A DNA stretch of 19,583 nucleotides from JAIEPT01 sp038217425 (GTDB lineage: Bacteria; Planctomycetota; Planctomycetia; Gemmatales; Gemmataceae), in assembly GCA_038217425.1 (NCBI GenBank), contig JBBQPM010000128.1, positions 1 through 19,583 on the forward strand, in the 5' to 3' direction. A program made the position numbers and the translations under genes. Positions 7,247 to 14,670 of this stretch are shown here, one piece after another; the first letter of the stretch is position 1; every line of letters begins with the position of its first letter. The notes under the pieces were generated by a model. The model was not told where the DNA came from. It saw nothing but the letters and a program-made list of their open reading frames with translations, and did no database searches.

Positions 7247-7427
7247 CGGCCTGAAGGGCCGACTCTTACAGCCCAGGCCGTCAGGCCTGGGTAGGCCACA
7301 AGACCTATATCGGCCCTGTAGGGGCCGCTCCGCAGGATGCTGACGAGCGGCCCCTACAGGGCCGATTACAAACAAACTCTTACCCAGGCCTCACGGCCTG
7401 GGCTGTGAGAGTCGGCCATTCAGGCCG
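7247..7427. repeat. Large nested inverted repeat between convergent genes
   Basis: The outer arms are 7247-7293 and 7381-7427, each 47 nt, and they match as inverted copies with about three mismatches. The inner arms are 7308-7330 (containing CGGCCCTGTAGGGGCCGCTC) and 7345-7368, almost perfect, with a 14-nt loop. The outer arms themselves contain smaller palindromes (CCCAGGCC/GGCCTGGG). It fills most of the 290-nt gap between the 158-residue gene and the WD40 gene, and could act as a transcript end for both. The rest of the gap shows nothing recognisable. Confidence 0.92.
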
Positions 7428-7496
7428 AAGAAGATAGCGCCCACAGACATTTGCGAAATGCTTGAATCAGCCGCTGCACCATTTCGGCATGGCTCG

Positions 7497-9314
7497 TTAC
7501 CGAATCTTCGCCACGAGGTCGGCGACCTTGAACTGGTAGCATGTCGTGTTGGCGTTGGCGGTGAAGAGATATTGGCCGTCGGCCGAGAATGCGAGCGACG
7601 TCACTTTGCTCTCGAGTTCGAAGATCGCTTTCTCCTGTCCTTTTTCGTTCCAGAGCCTGAGCGTCTGATCATCGCCCGCGCTCGCCAGCCAAACGCCGTC
7701 GGGGCTGAAGGCGAGGCAGCGGATGGGGCCGTCGTGGCCGGACATTTCCAGGAGCAAGTTCAGCTTGTCGGCACTCCAGGAACAGACGAGATGATCGAGG
7801 GTAGCGGAGACGAGGGACTTGCCGGAAGGATGGAAGGCGACGCAGGTGGTGCCTTCGCCGAGGGTGGCGATTTCGGCGCGTTCGTCGAGATCCCAGAGGG
7901 ACAGGGCGCCGCCGGAACCGCCGGTGGCGAGGTAGTCGATGCCGCCGACCGCCAGGAACTTGCCCGCGGGATGAAACGCCAGGGCTTCGACGACGCAGCC
8001 GTCGAGGGCGTCGGGGATCAGCAAAACCGGTTCGCCGTCGTCGGTGTTCCAGACCCAGACTTCGGTGGCGGAACCGCTGGCCGAGGCGAGCAGGTTGCCG
8101 TTTCGCGCGAAGGCGACGACGGTGGTGGGATCTTGCGGGCCTTCGAGATCGATCTTGAGCGTGCCGTCGGCGTTCCACAGCCGGACCTTGTCGACGGCGG
8201 CCCCGGCGATGAGTTTGCCGTCGCCGGACCAGGCCAGGCCGTAGATCGGCAGTTGATCTTCGAGCACCCGGCTCACGTTGCCGCGGGCGACGTCCCAGAC
8301 GCGCGTCGCCAGCCCGGCCGTGTTGCTGACGAACTGCTGGCCGTGCGGATGGACGGCCAGGGCGTGCTGACTCGTGGTTCTGGGTTTGGACCCGGAGACG
8401 ACCTTGCCGCTGGCGGTTTCCCAGACGTGGATGAAGCGATCGCCGTTGGCCGCAAGCAGGCTGCCGTCGCTATTGAAGGCGAGCGAGCGAATCTCGCCTT
8501 CGGGCCCGGTCAGCACATGGCGAGTTTTGCGCGCGTCGAAGTCCCATAGATGAATCTGATTCTTGGAATCGGCGCAGGCGAGGAGCTTTCCGTCCTTGCT
8601 GAAACCGACCGCGGAGACCTGGCCGGCATGGCTGTTGAGCAGGATGAGCGGCTCGAAATCGAGCGTGTTCCACACCCGCGCCGTCGTGTCCCACCCGGCG
8701 GAAACGAGCCAGGGATGGATCGGATGCCAGGCGAGCGCGGGGATACGATCGGTGTGCCCGCGCAGCGTTCCCAGAATGCCCCCCTTCACCGTGTCCCAGA
8801 TCGAGATCACCTTGTCTTCGCTGGCGACGGCGAGCCGGGTGCCGTCGGGACTGTAGGCGAGCGCACTGATCGGCCGTTTGTGATAGCGGAAATAAAGAAG
8901 GTCTTTATGGCTCGTGGAATCCCAGTGGCAGACGGAACCATCATCGTGCCCGGCCGCCAGGAACGACGGATCGGGATGAAACGCCAGCGCGGAGACCCAC
9001 GATTCCTGCGAGAACGCAGTTAGAATGTGTCCCGAGGAGGCGTCCCAGAGCGTGATGTCGTTGCTGGCGGACGCGAGGATGCGGGCGTCCTTGCTGAAGC
9101 ACCAGTGCGATTCCAGATCGCTGAGCGGATGCCAATCCAGTTGCGAGCCGGCCTTGACGTTCCAGTGCCGCAGGATGCCGGGCTCCTCGACGGACCAGAG
9201 CGAGCCGTCCGGCGCAAACGCGAGCGACAGCACGTCGCCGTCAGTATGCAGTTGCGGCTCCCCGAAGCGTTGGGCATGGGGCGTGGGGTTCAAGCTTTGT
9301 GTGAGAACAGCCAT
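7497..9314 (-). CDS. WD40 beta-propeller protein (about 14 blades)
   Basis: This 605-residue protein is made almost wholly of WD40 repeats. Blade-closing motifs include LRHWNV, ITLWDA, ISIWDT, ARVWNT, IHLWDF, IHVWET, TRVWDV, VRLWNA, VWVWNT, LSLWDL and LRLWNE. I count 13 plus one degenerate final unit, which is enough for two seven-bladed propellers. Many units carry the usual LAFSPDG or LAFHPDG strand. There is no signal peptide, kinase domain or caspase domain fused to it, so it is a free-standing cytoplasmic scaffold. In Planctomycetota such repeats are often fused to Ser/Thr kinases, and this one is not. The start codon at 9314 has only a weak upstream purine stretch, but the first blade begins about 25 residues in, so the start is reasonable. 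Confidence 0.92.
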   Translation of the reverse strand: MAVLTQSLNPTPHAQRFGEPQLHTDGDVLSLAFAPDGSLWSVEEPGILRHWNVKAGSQLDWHPLSDLESHWCFSKDARILASASNDITLWDASSGHILTAFSQESWVSALAFHPDPSFLAAGHDDGSVCHWDSTSHKDLLYFRYHKRPISALAYSPDGTRLAVASEDKVISIWDTVKGGILGTLRGHTDRIPALAWHPIHPWLVSAGWDTTARVWNTLDFEPLILLNSHAGQVSAVGFSKDGKLLACADSKNQIHLWDFDARKTRHVLTGPEGEIRSLAFNSDGSLLAANGDRFIHVWETASGKVVSGSKPRTTSQHALAVHPHGQQFVSNTAGLATRVWDVARGNVSRVLEDQLPIYGLAWSGDGKLIAGAAVDKVRLWNADGTLKIDLEGPQDPTTVVAFARNGNLLASASGSATEVWVWNTDDGEPVLLIPDALDGCVVEALAFHPAGKFLAVGGIDYLATGGSGGALSLWDLDERAEIATLGEGTTCVAFHPSGKSLVSATLDHLVCSWSADKLNLLLEMSGHDGPIRCLAFSPDGVWLASAGDDQTLRLWNEKGQEKAIFELESKVTSLAFSADGQYLFTANANTTCYQFKVADLVAKIR

Positions 9315-9389
9315 GGGATGTCATCTCGGAGTGCGAACGATATGCTGTAAGTTTACCCGATGAAACGGTCCGAGGCCGAATCTAAAGGG

Positions 9390-9415
9390 AAAAAATTACA
9401 ATTCGCACCGAATTG
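9390..9415 (-). terminator. Putative intrinsic terminator after the lipoprotein gene
   Basis: Read on the minus strand, CAATTCG-GTG-CGAATTG (9415-9399) forms a perfect 7-bp stem with a 3-nt loop. It is followed by TAA and six T residues (9395-9390). It lies 75 nt past the lipoprotein stop and upstream of the WD40 gene. The short AT-containing stem makes it moderate. The same palindrome could instead be an operator for the WD40 gene. The rest of the 9315-9490 gap shows nothing clear. Confidence 0.5.
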
Positions 9416-9490
9416 CGTCCCACGTGCGGCACAACCCTCAAGGGCGGCAGAATGGATGTAACGGAGATAGAGCGTACAACTTCCGCGCCG

Positions 9491-10300
9491 TTATTCGTCC
9501 TCGGGATCGGGTAGTGGCGTGGCTCGGCCAATGGTTACGGAGCCGTCGAGCGAGGCGGGGCGCGGACGCGGGATGGACGCCGGGCGCTGCGGCGCGGGGA
9601 AGGCGTAGGAGGCTTGCAGGATGCCGAGCGTCCCTGGCCCCTCGCTCGACGGCGCCGGCAAAAACTGCGGTTGCTCGGTCTGACGCTGCAGCGCCGCCCC
9701 CGGGATCAGCTTCACCTTCACGTCCTTGTCCGCATCGAAAATTCGGCCGTCCGGCAACTTAAACCGAATCGCCACCCGTAAGTTTTCGTACTGAGGCAAC
9801 AGCTTCCACGGCAACGTCACCTGATAGCCGGTGCTGAACAGCGATTGCTTGTATGCCTTGCGAAGTTCCTCCGCTCCGATCGACCACGACCCGATGGGGC
9901 ATTTGACGCCTTGCGGGCTGATCTCAAGCACCAGGACTTCGAGCGTGAAATTGACCTTGATGACGTGATCGTCGTGATCGCGCGGCTCGACGACGACGAC
10001 AATGGCCTCGTCGCCGGGCTTTTTGTCTTCATCGATCCCGCCGGTGCCTCGGCCGAGGGTGACGTTTTTCACGCCGAAGGTGGCGGCGGCCTGTTCGGGA
10101 GTGATCTTGGCGCCCTTGCGCAGGGCTTCGTTTTCGCGCTGCAGGGTTTCGTTGCGGGCTTCGGTGGAAGTGAAGTCGTCGAGGAGTTCGCGGTACTGGA
10201 CGTCTTTCTTGCGCAGCTCGTTCTCGAGAACGTCCGATCCGCCGGTTCGGCAGCCGGAGACGCAAAGCAGTAGCAGCAAAAGTCGGCATCCTGCCTTCAT
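9491..10300 (-). CDS. Predicted lipoprotein with a short coiled coil
   Basis: This 269-residue protein has a type II signal peptide: basic start, leucine run, then lipobox V14-S-G-C17, so it should be lipidated at Cys17. Residues about 22-63 (RKKDVQYRELLDD and onward) form a heptad coiled coil. The middle (about 90-205) is a strand-rich domain with HVIKVNFTLEVLVLEISPQG and LRVAIRFKLPDGRIFDADKD. The C-terminus is Pro/Ser-rich and low complexity. I do not recognise the family. The ATG at 10300 is chosen over the one at 10321 because AAGGA lies right before it and the signal peptide begins there. It follows clpP on the same strand by 81 nt, across a hairpin. Confidence 0.8.
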   Translation of the reverse strand: MKAGCRLLLLLLCVSGCRTGGSDVLENELRKKDVQYRELLDDFTSTEARNETLQRENEALRKGAKITPEQAAATFGVKNVTLGRGTGGIDEDKKPGDEAIVVVVEPRDHDDHVIKVNFTLEVLVLEISPQGVKCPIGSWSIGAEELRKAYKQSLFSTGYQVTLPWKLLPQYENLRVAIRFKLPDGRIFDADKDVKVKLIPGAALQRQTEQPQFLPAPSSEGPGTLGILQASYAFPAPQRPASIPRPRPASLDGSVTIGRATPLPDPEDE

Positions 10301-10324
10301 GGTGTTCCTTAAGTGACTCAAGCC

Positions 10325-10368
10325 CGCAGCGCAAGCAAGGATTTATGCCGACCCTTGCTTGCGCTGCG
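10325..10368. repeat. Perfect 16-bp inverted repeat between clpP and the lipoprotein gene
   Basis: CGCAGCGCAAGCAAGG (10325-10340) and its exact reverse complement (10353-10368) flank a 12-nt loop. It begins 13 nt past the clpP stop. No T-tract follows on either strand, so it is a REP-like or mRNA-stabilising hairpin rather than a clear intrinsic terminator. Confidence 0.85.
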
Positions 10369-10381
10369 AACTCCAAAACGC

Positions 10382-10993
10382 TTACGTCTTCTCGCCCTTG
10401 GCGATCGATGCCGGCGCTCGCGTCAGCAGTTGATCGACCAGGCCGTAGGCGACCGCTTCTTCCGCCGCCAACCAGTTGTCGCGATCCGTGTCCTTCTCGA
10501 TCTGCTCGATCGGCTTGCCCGTGTGGTGGCTCATGATCTCGTTGAGCATCTTCTTGAGCCGTTGACCTTCCTTGAGCCGAATCAAGATCTCCGTCGTCGT
10601 CCCCTGCATGCCCGAGAGGGGCTGATGGATCATCACCCGCGAGTGCGGCAACACGAACCGCTTATTCTTGGCCCCCGCGGTCAGGAGCAACGCCCCCATA
10701 CTCGCGGCCATGCCCAGGCAATACGTGGCCACGTCGCAGGTGACGAACTGCATCGTGTCGTAAATGCCCAGCCCGGCGTACACCGACCCGCCGGGCGAGT
10801 TGATGTACAAGTGAATGTCGGCTTTCGGATCGTCAAAATGCAGGAACAACATTTGTGCAACGACGAGATTGGCGCTCTCGTCGTTGACCTGTCCCTGCAA
10901 GAAGATAATGCGATCCTTCAGCAGCCGACTGTAAATGTCGTACGCACGTTCTTCGCGGCCGGTACTTTCAACCACCATCGGAATCAGCGGCAT
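10382..10993 (-). CDS. clpP: ATP-dependent Clp protease proteolytic subunit (distal copy)
   Basis: This 203-residue serine peptidase of family S14 would form the barrel that degrades substrates unfolded by ClpX, ClpA or ClpC. The triad is intact: S98 in GMAASMGALLL, H123 in RVMIHQP and D172 in DTDRDNWL. YINSPGGSV (63-71) is the oxyanion strand. Length is normal for ClpP with a short propeptide. AAGGGAG lies about 8 nt before the ATG. It is the last gene of the tig-clpP-clpP series, and no clpX follows. Confidence 0.97.
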   Translation of the reverse strand: MPLIPMVVESTGREERAYDIYSRLLKDRIIFLQGQVNDESANLVVAQMLFLHFDDPKADIHLYINSPGGSVYAGLGIYDTMQFVTCDVATYCLGMAASMGALLLTAGAKNKRFVLPHSRVMIHQPLSGMQGTTTEILIRLKEGQRLKKMLNEIMSHHTGKPIEQIEKDTDRDNWLAAEEAVAYGLVDQLLTRAPASIAKGEKT

Positions 10994-11080
10994 AGCATCG
11001 CTCCCTTCCGGGGCTCCGAAGCATTATCGGCTCGAAACCGCCCGGGTATTGAGAATATTTGGTAGGATCGTTACGGGTGG

Positions 11081-11129
11081 GGCAGACACTCTTGTCTGCC
11101 GCTTGTCAGAGCAGACAAGAGTGTCTGCC
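11081..11129. repeat. Perfect 19-bp inverted repeat between the two clpP genes
   Basis: GGCAGACACTCTTGTCTGC (11081-11099) and its exact reverse complement (11111-11129) flank an 11-nt loop. The outer end touches the last base of the upstream clpP stop codon. No T-tract follows on the minus strand, so it may be a REP-like insertion or a processing/stability element that sets the ratio of the two ClpPs. Confidence 0.9.
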
Positions 11130-11767
11130 TACTTACTTTCCGCGGGCATCTTCTGAATGACGTCGTCGACGAGCCCGAACTCCTTGGCTTCCAGGGCGGT
11201 GAAGTAGCGATCGCGGTCGGTTTCCTTGGCGATGCGTTCAACCGTTTGGCCGGTATGGCGCGACATGATTTCGTTGAGGCGGTGGCGATCCTTCTCGATT
11301 TCGCCGGCCTGAATTTCAAAGTCGCTGATTTGCCCGCCGACCTCGCCCCACGGTTCGTGAATCATGACCTTGGAGTTGGGCAGCGCGAAACGCTTGCCTT
11401 TGGTGCCGGAAGCGAGGATGACCGCCGCGCCGGATGCCGCCATGCCCATGCAGTAGGTCGCGATGGGGCATTCCATGAACTGCATGGTGTCGTAGATCGC
11501 CAGCGTCGCCGTAACGGAGCCGCCAGGGCAGTTGATGTAGAAGTGGATTTCCTGAACGCGATTTTCGTACTGCAAAAACAGGAGCTTTTGAATGGTGATG
11601 TTGGCGAGATAATCGGTGATGGCCGCCTGGCCTCCGGTCTCGGGAGAACTGCCGAGGAAGACGATACGATTCTCGAGGAGGAGATCGCCCAGCGTCATCT
11701 GGCGTTGGCGGGCATAATCTCGGCGGCTGGCTTGCGGTTCGAAAAACGGCGGACGTGCGAGTTGCAT
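11129..11767 (-). CDS. clpP: ATP-dependent Clp protease proteolytic subunit (tig-proximal copy)
   Basis: This 212-residue S14 peptidase is clearly different from the neighbouring ClpP. The triad is kept: S112 in GMAASGAAVIL (normally GMAASMGA), H137 in KVMIHEPWG and D186 in TDRDRYF. The N-terminus is longer and basic (residues 1-24) before TLGDLLLENRIVFLG. The segment after the histidine (GEVGGQISDFEIQA) is typical of ClpP, unlike the SGMQGTTTE of its neighbour. Two ClpP paralogues can assemble as mixed barrels in several bacteria; whether these two do is not shown here. AAGGAA precedes the start, and a putative promoter lies upstream at 11810-11837. Confidence 0.96.
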   Translation of the reverse strand: MQLARPPFFEPQASRRDYARQRQMTLGDLLLENRIVFLGSSPETGGQAAITDYLANITIQKLLFLQYENRVQEIHFYINCPGGSVTATLAIYDTMQFMECPIATYCMGMAASGAAVILASGTKGKRFALPNSKVMIHEPWGEVGGQISDFEIQAGEIEKDRHRLNEIMSRHTGQTVERIAKETDRDRYFTALEAKEFGLVDDVIQKMPAESK

Positions 11768-11809
11768 GGGGTGTGTTCCTTCCGATCACATGGGGGCTCA
11801 GGTACTCAC

Positions 11810-11837
11810 ATTGTAGAAGGGCTGACAAGGGGGAAAA
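11810..11837 (-). promoter_or_regulatory. Putative promoter of the clpP pair
   Basis: On the minus strand, TTTTCC (11837-11832), a 16-bp spacer and TACAAT (11815-11810) would start transcripts near 11803, about 35 nt before the clpP ATG. The -35 is weak and the -10 good. Confidence 0.4.
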
Positions 11838-11843
11838 CGAACT

Positions 11844-11881
11844 CGCCGCTTTCGGCTTAGCGCGCTAAGCCGAAAGCGGCG
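11844..11881. repeat. Perfect 38-bp palindrome between tig and clpP
   Basis: CGCCGCTTTCGGCTTAGCG (11844-11862) is directly followed by its exact reverse complement (11863-11881), with no loop. It lies 19 nt past the tig stop and just upstream of the putative clpP promoter. It could end the tig transcript, though without a T-tract. The half-site closely matches the repeat at 14614-14662, so both belong to one family. Confidence 0.92.
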
Positions 11882-11900
11882 ACGGGGACGAATCGGCAAA

Positions 11901-13451
11901 CTATTCCGGCTTCGCCTCCGGCGGCACCGCGGTCGGATCCTGCAACTCGCCGGGCACCGTTTGCGTCTCGATATTCGAAACTTGCTTCTCTTCCTCGATC
12001 ACCACCTCTTCGAATTCAGCGGTGTTGAGGATAAGCTCAAGCGCCTTGCGCTCGATGAGCTGGGCGGCGAGCGTCTCCATCATGTCTTCCCGCTCGAGTT
12101 GGGCGCGTACCTTGCGGACCGATTCGCCCGTCTGGGCCGCAATGCGCTCGATCTCGGCTTCGACATCGTCTTTCTGAATATCGATTTTCTCGACCTCGGC
12201 AATCTTCTGCAGCACAAAGTGCTCTTTAAGAGCGATCTTGGTGTTCTCGAGGACGTTCTGCTCGAGCATCCGCTGCCGGGATTTGATTTCGTCCTCGGGC
12301 ATGCCGGAGTCGCGCATTTCCATGACCTTGCGCGCCAGCGATTTGCGGGCCTGGCGATGCAGCATGTCTTGCGGCAAATCCCACGTGCTGGAAGCGGCGA
12401 TCTTTTCGAGGATCTGATCGCGGATCGACTGCTTTTGCGCGTACTCGAGTCGGCTGTCGAGCGTTTGCCGCAGCCGTTCGCGGAATTGATCGACGGAGGT
12501 CAGCTCGAATTTGCCCAGGAAGTTTTCGTCGAGTTCGGGGAAGCGGGTCGCCTTCACGTCCTTGACGGTGATCTTCATCTTGGCGGTTTGACCGCGCAGC
12601 GACGGGTCGGCGACGGAATCGCCGAGCACGTAATCGAAGTCGAGGACATCCCCCGCCTTGGCGCCGACGGCTTTGTCGCCGAAGTTCCGGATGACGCCGT
12701 CCTTGAATGCCAGCGTGTCGTCGACGTTAAGGGCGATCTCCTGGACCTTGCCGAACTCGCGCTCGCCAAGCGTGGTGGCGATGTCCGAGATGAGCGTGTC
12801 CCCCTTGACGGCGGCGCCCTCCTTCGGAATGAGCTGGGCGTACCGGCTGAGGAAGCGTTTCTCTTCCTTGGCGAGATCCTCGTCGGTGAAATTGCGGACC
12901 GGCTTGCGCAGCTTCAGGCCCTTGTAATCGGGGAGTTCAAACTCGGGACGAACTTCGACTTCGAACTGGTAGATGAAGTCGCCTTCGTCGGGAATGACGA
13001 GCTTCTCGACGTCGAGATTCGGAGGACTGATCGGCGCGACGTCGTTCTCCTCAGCCATCTGTTCGAGGCTGGCGTAGAGGATTTGGCCGCGGATCTCTTC
13101 GAGGATCTGCTTTTTGAACTTGCGAATGACGACCTGCTTGGGCGCCTTGCCGGGACGAAAGCCGGGAACCCACGAGTCGCCGACGAGCCCCTTGACCTTT
13201 TCGTCCATGAGCTGGTCGATATTGCTGCGTTCGACGGTGACCTTGATATGTTTTCGGCAGGGTCCGACATTGGTGATGACGACGCTCTGCTTGAGTTTTT
13301 CGGGGGGCTTTTCGCCGTCGTGGTCGTGATCGCAGTCGGGGCCATGGACGTGGCCGGGTTCGCCGTGCGCGGGCTCGCCATGCGCGGGATGTTCGTGCTC
13401 GCAATCGGGGCCGTGGACGTGGGGTTCTTCGGGCTTGGTTTCGGTAGACAT
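11901..13451 (-). CDS. tig: Trigger factor with a His/Cys-rich N-terminal extension
   Basis: This is a ribosome-bound chaperone and peptidyl-prolyl isomerase of 516 residues; the E. coli protein has 432. Residues 51-165 are the ribosome-binding domain, with the signature G97FRPGKAPKQVV. Residues 211-300 are a diverged FKBP-type PPIase domain (KAGDVLDFDYVLGD). About 300-480 are the helical arms, and the tail is acidic and proline-rich. Before the first domain is an unusual extension. Residues 11-44 hold 10 histidines and 2 cysteines, with HVHGPDCEHEH repeated as HVHGPDCDHDH around two AHGEP units; this looks metal-binding. I start at the ATG at 13451, after AAGGGA, rather than at 13520, because the extra 23 residues would be coded by the terminator-like hairpin. 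The clpP genes follow. Confidence 0.95.
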   Translation of the reverse strand: MSTETKPEEPHVHGPDCEHEHPAHGEPAHGEPGHVHGPDCDHDHDGEKPPEKLKQSVVITNVGPCRKHIKVTVERSNIDQLMDEKVKGLVGDSWVPGFRPGKAPKQVVIRKFKKQILEEIRGQILYASLEQMAEENDVAPISPPNLDVEKLVIPDEGDFIYQFEVEVRPEFELPDYKGLKLRKPVRNFTDEDLAKEEKRFLSRYAQLIPKEGAAVKGDTLISDIATTLGEREFGKVQEIALNVDDTLAFKDGVIRNFGDKAVGAKAGDVLDFDYVLGDSVADPSLRGQTAKMKITVKDVKATRFPELDENFLGKFELTSVDQFRERLRQTLDSRLEYAQKQSIRDQILEKIAASSTWDLPQDMLHRQARKSLARKVMEMRDSGMPEDEIKSRQRMLEQNVLENTKIALKEHFVLQKIAEVEKIDIQKDDVEAEIERIAAQTGESVRKVRAQLEREDMMETLAAQLIERKALELILNTAEFEEVVIEEEKQVSNIETQTVPGELQDPTAVPPEAKPE

Positions 13452-13473
13452 GATGGGAATCCCTTGGAAGTAC

Positions 13474-13530
13474 AAAAAGCCGAGAAGAGTGGGAAAGAGA
13501 GGATGACCTCGCAATCCCAAACTTCTCGGC
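13474..13530 (-). terminator. Strong terminator-like hairpin between tRNA-Gly and tig
   Basis: On the minus strand GCCGAGAAG (13530-13522) pairs with CTTCTCGGC (13487-13479). Inside are TGGGA/TCCCA and GAGG/CCTC around a tetraloop, separated by symmetric internal loops, and TTTTT (13478-13474) follows. The tig ATG comes only 22 nt after the T-run. It should end the tRNA transcript, and tig may depend on readthrough. Confidence 0.75.
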
Positions 13531-13539
13531 CGATCCGAG

Positions 13540-13611
<72 letters not shown>

Positions 13612-13635
13612 AACTGGTGTGCGACGTAGATGAAG

Positions 13636-13663
13636 TTTATAGGGGCACGCCGCACACATTCAA
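13636..13663 (-). promoter_or_regulatory. Promoter of tRNA-Gly (and perhaps tig)
   Basis: On the minus strand TTGAAT (13663-13658), a 16-bp spacer and TATAAA (13641-13636) place the start near 13629, 18 nt before the mature tRNA. This is one of the best sigma-70-like matches in the window. No separate promoter for tig is evident in the 88 nt after the tRNA. Confidence 0.65.
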
Positions 13664-13715
13664 GGGAAAAAACATAAACATCGGACAGAGTTTGCGAACG
13701 TCGGGTTCGCGCGGG

Positions 13716-14597
13716 CTACTTCGCCTCGTCGCCTTTGAAGCGAAACTCTTTGCCCCCTAGGATTTGGTCCGACGTCGTCGTCGCGCAGACGTACGCCTGA
13801 ATATGCGCGACGATGAGCCGAGTCCCCTCGAAATGTGAGACGAACGGCTTCCGCGCGGGGTTGTACATCGTGTCGGTCATGTCGCTGACCAGCAGCGTGT
13901 TTTTGCCGTTCTTGGCCATTTGCCGAAGTCCAAACGGCCGGCCCAATACGCACATATTCGTATGCACGCCGACGAGAATGACGTTGTCGATCTTGCGATC
14001 AGTGAGCAGATTCCAGATTTCGAACCCCGAGTCGCTGATGGCGTCCTTCTCGGCGTCGATCCGGAGGACGTCGATCTGCGACTTCCAGGGCGCCTTGGGA
14101 TTTCGGCCCATTTTGATGAGCTTCTCTTCGTGGGCTTTCTGTTGGACGGGATCGGAATCGCAGCCGCCGTCGGTTTGATCGATGGGGTAGACGCCCTTTT
14201 CTTCGGACGGGATCTTGTAGCACCACTGATCGATGCCAAAGGGTTGCTTGGCGACTTTGGGGGCGCTCATGGCGCGCTTGCGGCCCGGATGGTCCTTGTA
14301 AGCGTCCATGCAGCTGCTGGGGGCGTGAATGATGAAGACGCCCCGTTTGCGGGCTTCTTCCAAAAGTAGGTTCATGCGCGGCGCCAGCTCGGTTTCGCGG
14401 ACGACGGCGTTGTAGCAGTGGTGCGTGTCCCACATGTCGCAAACGATGATCGCGGTCTGCTTGGGATCGAGCTTTTGCTCGAAGGCGACCGGCTTGCCGC
14501 TGGCGCCGTCGGGACGTTTCCAGGCGGTGACCTGGAGAGCTTGCGCGGAGGCGAAAGCGGGGAGCAGTAGCGCGAGCAACATCGAAGTGCGAACCAT
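13716..14597 (-). CDS. Exported isochorismatase-like cysteine hydrolase
   Basis: This 293-residue protein has a clear signal peptide, with cleavage expected after A18 (PAFASA-QA). The mature part matches the cysteine hydrolase/isochorismatase fold: AIIVCDMWDTHHC (candidate catalytic D54) and the nucleophile C216 in LVGVHTNMCVLGRPFGLRQM. A lysine of the usual D-K-C triad is expected in the central region but cannot be assigned by eye. It is longer than typical cytosolic members (about 180-220 residues) because of an insertion around residues 95-175 that includes two further cysteines (C126, C146). The substrate is unknown. An extracytoplasmic location is unusual for this family. AGGAG lies 8 nt before the ATG at 14597; the open frame to 14699 overlaps a repeat and the bfr gene. 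Confidence 0.87.
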   Translation of the reverse strand: MVRTSMLLALLLPAFASAQALQVTAWKRPDGASGKPVAFEQKLDPKQTAIIVCDMWDTHHCYNAVVRETELAPRMNLLLEEARKRGVFIIHAPSSCMDAYKDHPGRKRAMSAPKVAKQPFGIDQWCYKIPSEEKGVYPIDQTDGGCDSDPVQQKAHEEKLIKMGRNPKAPWKSQIDVLRIDAEKDAISDSGFEIWNLLTDRKIDNVILVGVHTNMCVLGRPFGLRQMAKNGKNTLLVSDMTDTMYNPARKPFVSHFEGTRLIVAHIQAYVCATTTSDQILGGKEFRFKGDEAK

Positions 14598-14613
14598 CGA
14601 AAGACTCCTGTTT

Positions 14614-14662
14614 GCCGCTTGCGGCTTGGCGCCGTGTTCTGTTGCGCTAAGCCGCAAGCGGC
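14614..14662. repeat. 19-bp inverted repeat between bfr and the cysteine hydrolase gene
   Basis: GCCGCTTGCGGCTTGGCGC (14614-14632) and GCGCTAAGCCGCAAGCGGC (14644-14662) pair with one mismatch around an 11-nt loop. It lies 8 nt past the bfr stop. The half-site is nearly that of the palindrome at 11844-11881. Confidence 0.88.
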
Positions 14663-14670
14663 GATCCTGT

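Noticed and set aside
7458..8549. 363-codon open frame opposite the WD40 gene
   Set aside because: It is a low-complexity antisense shadow of clear WD40 repeats, common in GC-rich DNA.
10325..10368. Intrinsic terminator for clpP
   Set aside because: The stem is strong but no T-run follows on either strand, so it is listed as a repeat.
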